Positions 9,268-17,334 of a stretch of DNA of 38,978 bases are shown here, one piece after another. The DNA is from an uncultured Lactobacillus sp. (lineage in GTDB: Bacteria > Bacillota > Bacilli > Lactobacillales > Lactobacillaceae). Position 1 is the first letter of the stretch. Every line of letters starts with the position of its first letter. The stretch covers positions 1-38,978 of the forward strand of contig CALNAJ010000008.1 of the NCBI GenBank assembly GCA_937874695.1, in the 5' to 3' direction. Made by a program: the position numbers and the translations under genes. The notes beneath the pieces were generated by a model. That model did no database searches. It was not told where the DNA came from and was given only the letters and a program-made list of their open reading frames with translations.

Positions 9268-9846
9268 ATGGCCTGGATTATTTTAATTATCGTGTTAGCC
9301 ATTTTGGTTATTTGGTACGTGAGCGCCTACAACGGTCTGATCAAGACCCGGACGTACGTGCAAGAATCTTGGAGTCAGATTGATGTGCAGTTAAAACGGC
9401 GGAATGATTTAATTCCTAACTTGGTTTCCACGACCAAGGGTTACGCCAACTATGAACAAGGAACCTTAAAAAAGGTGGTCGAGTTGCGGAACCAATTAAC
9501 CGCGATTCCCGCCGATGATCACCAACACACAATGGAAGTTTCTAATCAACTGTCCACCACATTGCGGTCACTGTTTGCTTTATCCGAAAACTATCCGGAT
9601 TTAAAAGCCAACACGCAGTTCACCCAATTAATGGAAGAATTGACCAACACTGAAAATAAAATTGCGTACTCACGGCAGTTGTATAACAGCTCCGTGGCTA
9701 AGCTGACAGTGATGATTCAATCATTCCCAAGCAATATTGTTGCCAAAGTTCACCACTTCCAGATGGGTGAATACTTGCAAGTACCTGAAGAGGAAAAGAC
9801 GGCTCCCAAGGTCAACTTTGACGACTTCAATCAATCCGATAAGTAG
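9268..9846 (+). CDS. lemA: LemA family membrane protein
   Basis: 192-residue protein with an N-terminal membrane segment (about residues 4-21, WIILIIVLAILVIWYV) followed by a helical region with the typical LemA start (YNGLIKTRTYVQESWSQIDVQLKRRNDLIPNL). The molecular function of LemA is not established; in many Firmicutes the gene precedes htpX, as here. The ATG at 9268 is chosen because AAGGAG at 9254-9259 lies 8 bases upstream; the in-frame GTG at 9259 overlaps that ribosome binding site. It is followed 8 bases later by htpX, so the two are probably co-transcribed. Confidence 0.93.
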   Translation: MAWIILIIVLAILVIWYVSAYNGLIKTRTYVQESWSQIDVQLKRRNDLIPNLVSTTKGYANYEQGTLKKVVELRNQLTAIPADDHQHTMEVSNQLSTTLRSLFALSENYPDLKANTQFTQLMEELTNTENKIAYSRQLYNSSVAKLTVMIQSFPSNIVAKVHHFQMGEYLQVPEEEKTAPKVNFDDFNQSDK

Positions 9847-9854
9847 GCGATAAC

Positions 9855-10748
9855 ATGTTATATGACCAAATTGCCATGAATAAGCGGCGCACCGGCTATG
9901 TGATGTTTGGCTTTGGCCTCTTGGTTCTGTTGATCGGCGCCGCACTGGGTTACCTCTTCTGGAGTAATTGGCAGTCGGGTGCCGTGATTGCGGCGGTCGT
10001 TGCCGGCATTTACATGTTGATTATGATCAGCCAGTCGACGAATGTGGTTATGAGCATGAACCACGCCCGTGAAATTACCGATGTGAGCCAAGCCCCACAA
10101 CTGTGGCATTTGATTGAAGACATGGCAATGGTCGGGAAAGTGCCCATGCCTCGTGTCTTCATTATTGATGATCCCAGTCCCAATGCCTTTGCGACCGGAA
10201 ATAGTCCCGAAAAGTCAGCCGTTGCCGTGACGACCGGAATTCTACAACGGCTGAATCGTGAGGAGCTCGAAGGTGTTATTGGTCACGAGATTTCTCACGT
10301 CCGGAATTACGATATTCGTCTACAGACGATTGCCTTGGCACTATCCGCTGCTATTGGGATGCTGGTCAACTTTGCCAGCAACTGGTTGTGGTGGGGTGGT
10401 GGCCGCCGGCGTGACAACGATCGCGATTCTGGCGGCAACGTCATCGTTCTCGTGATTTCGATTGTCCTGATTATACTGGCCCCACTCGCCGCCAGTATTG
10501 CACAGATGGCATTGTCGCGGAATCGAGAATACCTCGCCGATGCCTCTAGCGTTGAGTTGACTCGGAATCCACAAGGCCTGATCAGTGCATTACAAAAGAT
10601 TGACGACAGTGAACCGATGGAGGCCGCGGACCCCAATAGTTCCGCGCTGTACATCGGTGATCCCTTCAAAAATAAGCACCGTTTAGGTGACCTGTTTGCG
10701 ACCCATCCGCCAATTGCTGATCGTATTGCGCGCCTCGAAAAAATGTAA
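9855..10748 (+). CDS. htpX: Membrane zinc metalloprotease HtpX
   Basis: M48-family membrane protease of 297 residues that degrades misfolded membrane proteins. Two membrane segments lie near the N-terminus (about residues 18-36 and 39-58). The zinc motif H-E-I-S-H is at residues 144-148, with a further Glu in NREYLADASS as third zinc ligand. Further membrane segments lie at about 155-175 and 195-215. The C-terminus carries the family signature THPPIADRI. It is the second gene of the lemA-htpX pair. No clear terminator follows. Confidence 0.95.
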   Translation: MLYDQIAMNKRRTGYVMFGFGLLVLLIGAALGYLFWSNWQSGAVIAAVVAGIYMLIMISQSTNVVMSMNHAREITDVSQAPQLWHLIEDMAMVGKVPMPRVFIIDDPSPNAFATGNSPEKSAVAVTTGILQRLNREELEGVIGHEISHVRNYDIRLQTIALALSAAIGMLVNFASNWLWWGGGRRRDNDRDSGGNVIVLVISIVLIILAPLAASIAQMALSRNREYLADASSVELTRNPQGLISALQKIDDSEPMEAADPNSSALYIGDPFKNKHRLGDLFATHPPIADRIARLEKM

Positions 10749-10821
10749 AAATAAAGGTGCAGTTTTTACGTGAGTTTCGTAGTACAATTAACATTGAGAC
10801 TAGGGGAAAGAGTGTAAGGCT

Positions 10822-11607
10822 ATGCGCGGAAATTTTGTGTATTTAAGTTTAGAACCCGTGACGAATATGATTTATTCGTTAGGGATATCACCGGCTGATT
10901 TTTTAAATGGGATTCCAGCGATACCCAATCAGCTCCTTTTGTTAAATGATGAATCTGGGAGCGACGTTGAGATCAATCCTCACACGCGTTTACAGACCAT
11001 TACGGGTCAGACGCAGATTCGGCGCTACTTGCTGGCGAAGCACGAGCACGCCGTGAAGTGGCTAGACTACGCGCACGGTGATGACTTAGACTTCTTATTG
11101 CCCGCGGAGATTGCTGAACTGCTTTATCTCGCCCATATGGAAACACATATTCGGACGCCGTTCTATGCCAAGTTACAGAATGACTACGCTTATTTAACGT
11201 TACGCGATGGCTTCTACAAGACGTATTACCGTAATCTACCGGACTTTGACCACGTGTTGGAGGTCAGTATCAAACGGCATTTGCGCGCGATGCACAATAA
11301 CCGTTGGGTCTTCGCCCGGCCGCTCGCCATCAGCGATGTGCCCCATGAGATTCTCTTGCAACTCACGCAAGGATTACTGGATGGCACAATCATTGCCTTT
11401 GATCAGTTGGTCGAACGACACCGAATCTACGTGATTCCAGTGCGAGCAATTACCCATCCAGAGCGGCAAAACACCTGGTATTCACAAGAAGAGGTCTACG
11501 CCGATTCTCGTGAGGTGGCCAGCCTACGCTATGATTTGACCACACGTGAATGGGCATTAAGCATTCATGATAATCAGGTATTCAGTGATGTTAAAGACTT
11601 AATCTAA
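10822..11607 (+). CDS. Conserved-looking protein of unknown function
   Basis: 261-residue soluble protein I cannot assign. There is no signal peptide, no membrane segment, and no catalytic motif I recognise. It is rich in His, Tyr and acidic residues, with segments such as AEIAELLYLAHMETHI and a C-terminal half containing RHRIYVIPVRAI. A good GGGGAAAGAG lies upstream of the ATG at 10822, and a strong terminator follows the stop. Its codon use resembles the neighbouring core genes, suggesting a resident rather than a newly acquired gene. Position between htpX and murF gives no clear functional hint. Confidence 0.75.
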   Translation: MRGNFVYLSLEPVTNMIYSLGISPADFLNGIPAIPNQLLLLNDESGSDVEINPHTRLQTITGQTQIRRYLLAKHEHAVKWLDYAHGDDLDFLLPAEIAELLYLAHMETHIRTPFYAKLQNDYAYLTLRDGFYKTYYRNLPDFDHVLEVSIKRHLRAMHNNRWVFARPLAISDVPHEILLQLTQGLLDGTIIAFDQLVERHRIYVIPVRAITHPERQNTWYSQEEVYADSREVASLRYDLTTREWALSIHDNQVFSDVKDLI

Positions 11608-11616
11608 AGACGTAAG

Positions 11617-11654
11617 AACCATCGATGGCTTAGCGGCTGTCGGTGGTTTTGTTA
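11617..11654 (+). terminator. Terminator after the unknown gene at 10822
   Basis: AACCATCGATGGC pairs with GCTGTCGGTGGTT around a short loop, a 13-bp stem with several G-U pairs, followed by TTTTGTT. Confidence 0.7.
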
Positions 11655-11705
11655 GTTGAGGCTTACCAAATTCTGACGAGTTTTAAGCTAGTCCGTGAGA
11701 ATTCA

Positions 11706-11714
11706 TGGTATAAT
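11706..11714 (+). promoter_or_regulatory. Extended -10 promoter of murF
   Basis: TGgTATAAT at 11706-11714 is a perfect extended -10 element; no good -35 is visible. The predicted leader to the murF start is about 105 bases. Confidence 0.6.
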
Positions 11715-11823
11715 GAGTCTCAGTATTTCATTTCGACATTAACCGGGGAGCAGACTAACTTCCCAGAAACTAACTTAAGGCGGAAGGGCGTTACGCTCTG
11801 CCCGTTACATAGGAGCATAAAAC

Positions 11824-13209
11824 ATGAAGATGCAGCTTGCTGAAATTGCCCATGCAGTTGGGGCAATCAATGATTTTGAACAATGGCGGAGTGTCAGCGT
11901 CACCAGCGTGGCGTTTGATAGTCGGCACCTCCAACCCGGAGGCCTCTTTATTCCGCTAACGGGTGAACAGGACGGCCACCAGTTTATTCAGTCGGCCATC
12001 GATCATGGCGCTGCCGCAACGCTCTGGGCCAGAGACCTGGCGACGGCTCCCGCTGGTTTCCCCGTGATTCAAGTCGCGGATTCACTGAAGGCTCTTCAGG
12101 CCTTAGCTCAGTACTATCTGACTAAGATCAACCCCCGGGTGGTCGCCATTACTGGGAGTAACGGAAAGACTACGACCAAGGATATGATTGCCAGTATTCT
12201 GGCGACCCAGTTCAACGTGACCAAGACGCATGCTAACTTTAATAATGAGATTGGCGTCCCAATGACCGTCCTCTCCATGGAACCTAACACCGAAATGTTG
12301 GTCGTGGAAATGGGGATGGATCGGCCAGGACAACTCGACTTCCTGAGTAACTTAGTGGCACCCGATATCGCCGTTATTACGATGATCGGTGAGGCTCACA
12401 TCGAGTTTTTCGGAACCCGAGATAAGATTGCCGATGCCAAGATGGAAATCACCCATGGTCTCAGCGAAGACGGCATCGTCGTTTACAACGGCGATGAACC
12501 GCTGCTGCGTGACCGGACAGCTGACCTGAACCTTCGCAAACGGACCTTTGGGCAGAGCGAGACGACCGATCTCTTTGCGACGAACATTGAAGCAACGTCG
12601 ACGGCGACTAGCTTTACCACGAACCTCTGGCCCGACAAGTCCTTTACGATTCCGATGATTGGCACGTACAACGTGAACAACGCATTAGCTGCCCTGTCGG
12701 TGGCTAATGTTTACCGAATTCGGCCCGAGAATGCGCAAAAGGCACTGGCCACCGTTAACCTGACCGAGAACCGGGCTGAATGGGTCAAGGGGACCGCTGG
12801 TGAGGATATTCTCAGCGACGTTTATAACTCCAATCCCACGGCTGTGAAGCAGGTCTTAGGTGCCTTCTCGCAGACCCCAGTCGTTGGCAAGCGGTACGCG
12901 GTTCTTGGCGATATGTTAGAACTCGGGACCCAAGCGGATACGATGCATGCCGATGTTGCCACGGCGATTGATCCCGATAAGCTGAGTCATGTCTATCTGG
13001 TGGGGGCGCATATGGTGGCGTTACAGAAGCGTTTAGCCCAGGAAAAACCAGACTTGCCCGTAACCCATTTCACCGCGGATGCCTTGCCAGCGCTTACATC
13101 AACGCTTCAAGATGTCCTGACGTCTGACGATCAGATTTTATTAAAAGGATCTCACGGTATTCATTTAGAGCAAGTATTAGCGGCCTTACAGGATTCTCCA
13201 AAAAAATAA
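11824..13209 (+). CDS. murF: UDP-N-acetylmuramoyl-tripeptide--D-alanyl-D-alanine ligase
   Basis: Cytosolic Mur ligase of 461 residues that adds D-Ala-D-Ala to UDP-MurNAc-tripeptide with ATP, the last cytoplasmic step of peptide-stem assembly. The ATP-binding loop T-G-S-N-G-K-T-T-T is at residues 110-118. Family motifs NFNNEIGVP, VVEMGM and IGEAHIEFFG follow, then the ENR motif and a C-terminal domain with DVYNSNPTAV and LGDMLELG. AGGAG lies 8 bases before the ATG. The gene stands alone between terminators. The product uses D-Ala-D-Ala, so it depends on alr further downstream. Confidence 0.97.
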   Translation: MKMQLAEIAHAVGAINDFEQWRSVSVTSVAFDSRHLQPGGLFIPLTGEQDGHQFIQSAIDHGAAATLWARDLATAPAGFPVIQVADSLKALQALAQYYLTKINPRVVAITGSNGKTTTKDMIASILATQFNVTKTHANFNNEIGVPMTVLSMEPNTEMLVVEMGMDRPGQLDFLSNLVAPDIAVITMIGEAHIEFFGTRDKIADAKMEITHGLSEDGIVVYNGDEPLLRDRTADLNLRKRTFGQSETTDLFATNIEATSTATSFTTNLWPDKSFTIPMIGTYNVNNALAALSVANVYRIRPENAQKALATVNLTENRAEWVKGTAGEDILSDVYNSNPTAVKQVLGAFSQTPVVGKRYAVLGDMLELGTQADTMHADVATAIDPDKLSHVYLVGAHMVALQKRLAQEKPDLPVTHFTADALPALTSTLQDVLTSDDQILLKGSHGIHLEQVLAALQDSPKK

Positions 13210-13219
13210 TAATTCATGT

Positions 13220-13258
13220 AAGCAGTTTCCACGAGTCGTGGGAGTTGCTTATTTTGTT
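13220..13258 (+). terminator. Terminator of murF
   Basis: AAGCAGTTTCCACGA pairs with TCGTGGGAGTTGCTT (15 positions, some G-U), followed by ATTTTGTTT, 10 bases after the stop. Confidence 0.8.
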
Positions 13259-13403
13259 TCACCGTTGTATGATGGCTTAGTTGCTTATTTAGAGAAACAA
13301 ACTTACCCCGCCTTAGCCAATCATTAATCGCACCAAGGAAAACGGATTTTTTCCAAGATTTATGAGGCACTGAGGCGATGCACCTATTAGGAGGAAATTA
13401 TTT

Positions 13404-15002
13404 TTGAAGTTTAAAGAACTGGGTCTTTCTGAAGACCTACTGAAGGCTGTTACGACAGCAGGTTACGAAGAAGCGACCCCAATTCAAGCCGAGACAATCC
13501 CCATGGTTTTGGCTGGTCAAGACGTTATTGGACAAGCCCAAACCGGGACTGGGAAGACTGCGGCATTCGCCTTACCAATTCTTGAAAAGATTGATAAGAA
13601 GAACGAAAACGTACAAGCGCTAGTTGTTTCCCCAACACGGGAACTGGCCATTCAAACCCAAGAAGAAATTTATAAATTAGGCCGTAACGAACGGGCAAAC
13701 GTCCAAGTCGTATACGGTGGTGCTGACATCCGTCGGCAAATCAAATCCTTAAAGAACCATCCTCAAGTCGTTGTTGGGACGCCAGGTCGTTTACTTGACC
13801 ATATCCGTCGCCACACCTTGAAGTTGGACCATGTTCAAATGTTAGTTCTGGATGAAGCCGATGAAATGTTAAACATGGGTTTCTTGGACGACATTGAAGA
13901 CATCATCAAGCAATTGCCAGAGGCACGTCAAACGATGCTGTTCTCTGCAACGATGCCACCAGAAATCAAGCGGGTTGGGGTGCAATTCATGCACGAACCT
14001 AAGCACGTGAAGATTAAGGCCAAGGAATTAACGACCGACTTGATCGATCAATTCTACGTCCGTTCTCGTGACTTCGAGAAGTTTGACGTGATGACGCGTT
14101 TCTTCGACGTTCAAAATCCAGATTTGACTATCGTCTTCACTCGGACGAAGCGTCGGGTTGACGAACTTTCCAGTGGACTCCAAGCACGTGGCTACAATGC
14201 TGCTGGGATTCATGGTGATTTGACGCAAAAGCGTCGGACTCAAATCATGAACGAGTTCCGTCATGGGAAGTTGGACATCTTGGTTGCGACCGATGTTGCT
14301 GCCCGTGGGATCGACATCAACGATGTTACCCACGTGTACAACTACGATATTCCACAAGATCCAGATAGTTACGTTCACCGTGTCGGCCGTACCGGTCGTG
14401 CCGGGAAGCATGGGGTTTCCATGACTTTCGTAACGCCTAACGAAATGGATTACCTGCGTGAAATCGAAAAGCTGACCAAGGTGCGTATGCTTCCATTGAA
14501 GCCACCTTCGGATGAAGAAGCACTTGTTAGCCAATTAGGCGCTGCTAAAGATGCAGTTGCTGATTTGGTTAGCAAGACGGATACTGACAAGTTCGCCGAA
14601 ATGGCTAAGAGCCTGTTGGCAGAATACGATGCTGAAGACTTAGTTGCTGCGTTGTTAAACGACGTAACTAAGGATGACAGCAGTCAAGTACCCGTAAAGA
14701 TTACGCCAGAACGTCCATTACCTAAGCGCGGTAGCAAGGGTCATGGTGGTGGTTACCACCACGGTGGCGGCAACCGTCGCGGCGGCAATGGTGGCGGTGG
14801 CTACCGTCATCGTCAAGACCGTCGTGGTAACGGCGGCAATGGCGAACATCGCGGGGGTTCACGTGGTGGGCATGATTCTCGTAATCATGACTCTCGCAAC
14901 CACGATTCCCGTAACCATGGTGGCGATCGTAATCGTCGCAGTAACAACGGTGGTCGGCATTCTGAAGGTGGACGTGGGTTCACTATTCGGAAAAAAGACT
15001 AA
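13404..15002 (+). CDS. cshA: DEAD-box ATP-dependent RNA helicase CshA
   Basis: 532-residue cold-shock type RNA helicase that unwinds RNA duplexes in ribosome assembly and mRNA decay. The motifs are in order: Q motif around residues 20-28, motif I AQTGTGKT at 45-52, PTRELAIQ at 77-84, DEAD at 150-153, SAT at 181-183, then VATDVAARGID and HRVGRTGRAG in the second RecA domain. A long low-complexity tail from about residue 440 is rich in Gly, Arg, His and Asn and contains about three tandem copies of N-H-D-S-R. The start is TTG at 13404 with AGGAGG at 13389-13394. Monocistronic. Confidence 0.95.
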   Translation: MKFKELGLSEDLLKAVTTAGYEEATPIQAETIPMVLAGQDVIGQAQTGTGKTAAFALPILEKIDKKNENVQALVVSPTRELAIQTQEEIYKLGRNERANVQVVYGGADIRRQIKSLKNHPQVVVGTPGRLLDHIRRHTLKLDHVQMLVLDEADEMLNMGFLDDIEDIIKQLPEARQTMLFSATMPPEIKRVGVQFMHEPKHVKIKAKELTTDLIDQFYVRSRDFEKFDVMTRFFDVQNPDLTIVFTRTKRRVDELSSGLQARGYNAAGIHGDLTQKRRTQIMNEFRHGKLDILVATDVAARGIDINDVTHVYNYDIPQDPDSYVHRVGRTGRAGKHGVSMTFVTPNEMDYLREIEKLTKVRMLPLKPPSDEEALVSQLGAAKDAVADLVSKTDTDKFAEMAKSLLAEYDAEDLVAALLNDVTKDDSSQVPVKITPERPLPKRGSKGHGGGYHHGGGNRRGGNGGGGYRHRQDRRGNGGNGEHRGGSRGGHDSRNHDSRNHDSRNHGGDRNRRSNNGGRHSEGGRGFTIRKKD

Positions 15003-15025
15003 ATTAAAGATAATTGATTAGAAGG

Positions 15026-15065
15026 AAGCAACGCTCGGTTAGGCAGACCGAGTGTTGCTTTTTCT
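15026..15065 (+). terminator. Terminator of cshA
   Basis: AAGCAACGCTCGGT pairs with ACCGAGTGTTGCTT, 14 bp with one G-U, loop TAGGCAG, followed by TTTTTCTT. Confidence 0.85.
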
Positions 15066-15298
15066 TATACTCTGAGTTTTATCCTTAGCGCAGTTGAAGT
15101 GAAAGTCTCACTGATAACCATACAAAGTGTAAAACACAATCTCAGATTGAATATGAGTGCGGATGAACTTAGAGAACGGCTAAATTCTGAATATTAACAT
15201 TTGGAGACAAACACCTCAAAAGTCCGTAATCACTGGTATAACACGGGTATTTAAAAATAAAAATCAAAAAATCACAGAAAATTCTTAACATCGTTGGC

Positions 15299-15319
15299 GG
15301 CCCGTGCCACGGCCTTTTT
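15299..15319 (+). terminator. Orphan terminator-like hairpin
   Basis: GG-CCCGT and ACGG-CC pair around a GCC loop with one bulged C, followed by TTTTTG. No gene lies upstream apart from cshA, which has its own terminator about 240 bases earlier. Confidence 0.4.
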
Positions 15320-15375
15320 GATTATATTGTGAAACAACTTACCCCACAAATGAATTTGTGAGAGGACATTTACTA

Positions 15376-15404
15376 TTGCGTTCTATTCGGTGGCATGGTA
15401 TTAT
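15376..15404 (+). promoter_or_regulatory. Promoter of the baeRF gene
   Basis: TTGCGT at 15376-15381 and TATTAT at 15399-15404 are separated by exactly 17 bases. The leader to the ATG at 15480 is about 70 bases and ends in GGAGG. Confidence 0.6.
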
Positions 15405-15479
15405 TCTCTTATCGAAACGATATGAGAAATCTTATCTAAGAAGCTGACCCTAGACAAACAACCACGGAGGTTACTATTT

Positions 15480-16622
15480 ATGGCCAATCATTTTGACTTA
15501 CACGCTGCGACTGCTCTTGCCACTAAGCCAGGACCGTTCATGACCATGATCTTACCCGTTACTGGTGTGCCAGCGACAGATCGGACGCAATTCAACAGTT
15601 TACTCAAGGAAGGGAAGCGGCAACTGGCGACCGTCGCGCCCAACCGTGCCTGGTCTGCGTATGAAGAGTCTTTTGCGCCATACGAACACGGACCGTTGAC
15701 TAACGGAAGTGCTCGAGGCCTGCTCATCATGGCGGGGGCCACGGAGAGTTATCACTACTGGTTGCACACCGCGGTGGCACCGACTGTGACCGTGACTTAC
15801 CAGCCCAATGTTCTACCCATCTTACAGTCGCGGGACCTGACGAGTGACTATGATCTGCTGTTACTGGACAGTCAAGGCTTTGAACTGGCTCAGATTCGTA
15901 GTGGCCGGCCTGAATTGGTTAACCTGCCGGTGGAAGCCCCGACGACGCTGGAGACGGCTCTGGGTAGTGAGCTCCGTGACCGCGGGCGCTGGCAACGGTC
16001 CGCGGGGGACAGTACCCACTACAGCGGGACAGGGACGTTGGATGCCAGCAAGGCTGCCGATCAACGTAACTATTTCATGGCAGTCGATGCTTACGTGAGC
16101 CAGCATTTCTCAAACGTTGATCAGGTGCCGCTGATCCTAGTTGCAGCGGCCAACAACCAGGGGAACTTCCGCAAACTTTCGCAGAATGCTTACCTGGATG
16201 CCAACGTTCGGGTCGTGCAGAATCCGAATCTGGCGGCGGCCAACCAGACCCTGGCGGCGTTAACGGTCGGCGTGAACGACCAACGCCACGTCCAGGCCAC
16301 GCAGATTCGCCAGGATGCCTATGACAAGGTTCGGCAACAGAATCAAGTCGTGCAGGACCTGGGGGCCTTGGCAACTGCCGCTGTGCAGGGGCAGATCGCC
16401 AAGTTGTGGATTCAAGACGACGCCAGTCAGCCCGGTCACTTAACAGAGAGTGGTGACGTGATGACGGCGACGGCTCTGAGTCGCCAGAATAACTTGTACA
16501 ACGACCTCGCATTGCTGGTCTCGCAGCGCGGTGGGCAGGTCGAGGTACTGCCGGTAGATGCCATGCCGACACGTAGTCCCATTGCCGCACAGCTGCGGAT
16601 CAGAGAGTCCGTTCAGCTGTAG
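15480..16622 (+). CDS. Bacterial archaeo-eukaryotic release factor (baeRF) family protein
   Basis: 380-residue soluble protein that I read as a member of the baeRF group, bacterial relatives of eRF1/Pelota thought to act on ribosomes. The layout fits: an N-terminal region with the family-like phrase PGPFMTMILPV, a middle domain with YDLLLLDSQGFELAQI, then a DQRNYFMAVDAYV segment and a C-terminal eL30-like domain ending VEVLPVDAMP..SPIAAQLR. There is no GGQ motif, so peptide release activity is not implied. GGAGG lies just before the ATG. Function is inferred from the family and not demonstrated; the family call is by recognition only. Confidence 0.65.
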   Translation: MANHFDLHAATALATKPGPFMTMILPVTGVPATDRTQFNSLLKEGKRQLATVAPNRAWSAYEESFAPYEHGPLTNGSARGLLIMAGATESYHYWLHTAVAPTVTVTYQPNVLPILQSRDLTSDYDLLLLDSQGFELAQIRSGRPELVNLPVEAPTTLETALGSELRDRGRWQRSAGDSTHYSGTGTLDASKAADQRNYFMAVDAYVSQHFSNVDQVPLILVAAANNQGNFRKLSQNAYLDANVRVVQNPNLAAANQTLAALTVGVNDQRHVQATQIRQDAYDKVRQQNQVVQDLGALATAAVQGQIAKLWIQDDASQPGHLTESGDVMTATALSRQNNLYNDLALLVSQRGGQVEVLPVDAMPTRSPIAAQLRIRESVQL

Positions 16623-16651
16623 GGTTGCTTTGGAGGAAAAGGTGAATTGTG

Positions 16652-16700
16652 AAAGTGTCGGTGGATTCCCCAGTCGTGGTGGCGGTCTACCGGCACTTTT
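16652..16700 (+). terminator. Possible terminator after the baeRF gene
   Basis: An 11-bp stem closes a 26-base loop and is followed by only four T residues, weaker than other terminators here. Confidence 0.35.
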
Positions 16701-16932
16701 GCCCTCTCAGGCGACTAATCGTTACCGAGGCTTCTGCAGAACCCGTGAAAGGGGATGGTTCCAATGATTTAAAATGGTGTCATTCACGAAAGGTTTGCTG
16801 TCTCTGCGAGTTATCGACCTGAACACGATTACTTTGAGTTGTCTTAAATTAGAGTCCGTTTGCCAACACCTTTAGATTAGTTTATGTTTTCGCTCAACCA
16901 GTTAAGTTGTGGAGGTCAATTCGGCACGGCTG

Positions 16933-16941
16933 TGCTAGAAT
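16933..16941 (+). promoter_or_regulatory. Extended -10 promoter of acpS-alr
   Basis: TGcTAGAAT at 16933-16941; no good -35 at standard spacing. A second TATAAC overlaps at 16941-16946. Confidence 0.45.
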
Positions 16942-16971
16942 ATAACCTAGACATTATGGAGAGGTGACATC

Positions 16972-17334
16972 ATGATCTACGGGACTGGTATCGATATTAC
17001 TGATTTGGCACGAGTCAAGGACGTTGTGGCTAAGCAACCACAGTTTTTACAACGGGTCTTGACGCCTGACGAGTTGGGCGACTATCACGAGTTGAGCGGG
17101 CAACGGGCAGTGGAATTTATCGCTGGACGTTGGTCCGCCAAGGAATCCTACAGCAAGGCCATGGGAACGGGGATTGGCCGGGAAGTGGGTTTCCAAGATA
17201 TTGAAATTCGCGATAACGATGCTGGTCAGCCCATTGTGTTACGGCAACCCTTTACCGGGCGCGCCCACGTTTCAATCTCACACACGGCGACCGTGGTCAT
17301 GACTCAGGTCATTTTAGAAAGAGGGCAAGCGTAA
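16972..17334 (+). CDS. acpS: Holo-[acyl-carrier-protein] synthase
   Basis: 120-residue phosphopantetheinyl transferase that moves the 4'-phosphopantetheine arm from CoA onto acyl carrier protein, enabling fatty acid synthesis. Metal-binding Asp8 lies in GTGIDITD and Glu58 in RWSAKESYSKAMG, both at family positions. The length is standard. GGAGAGG precedes the ATG. Its stop codon overlaps the alr start by one base (TAATG), showing translational coupling with alr, an arrangement common in Firmicutes. Confidence 0.97.
   Translation: MIYGTGIDITDLARVKDVVAKQPQFLQRVLTPDELGDYHELSGQRAVEFIAGRWSAKESYSKAMGTGIGREVGFQDIEIRDNDAGQPIVLRQPFTGRAHVSISHTATVVMTQVILERGQA

Larger units (their letters stand above)
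15066..15479. other. Intergenic region before the baeRF gene
   Basis: No supported ORF. A GC-rich hairpin followed by TTTTT sits at 15299-15319 (GGCCCGT..ACGGCC), which would be a terminator, yet no gene precedes it since the cshA terminator at 15026. A short untranslated RNA ending there is possible, but I see no convincing promoter for it. The promoter of the next gene is at 15376-15404. Confidence 0.35.
16623..16971. other. Intergenic region between baeRF gene and acpS
   Basis: No supported ORF. It contains a large hairpin, AAAGTGTCGGT (16652-16662) with ACCGGCACTTT (16689-16699), 11 bp with one G-U around a 26-base G-rich loop, ending in TTTT. This could terminate the baeRF transcript. 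The acpS promoter lies at 16933-16941. Confidence 0.4.

Noticed and set aside
14028..14534. Minus-strand frame of 168 codons inside cshA
   Set aside because: Antisense of helicase motifs; no ribosome binding site.
16075..16590. Minus-strand frame of 171 codons inside the baeRF gene
   Set aside because: Pro/Ser/Arg-rich shadow of the plus-strand gene with no start signal.
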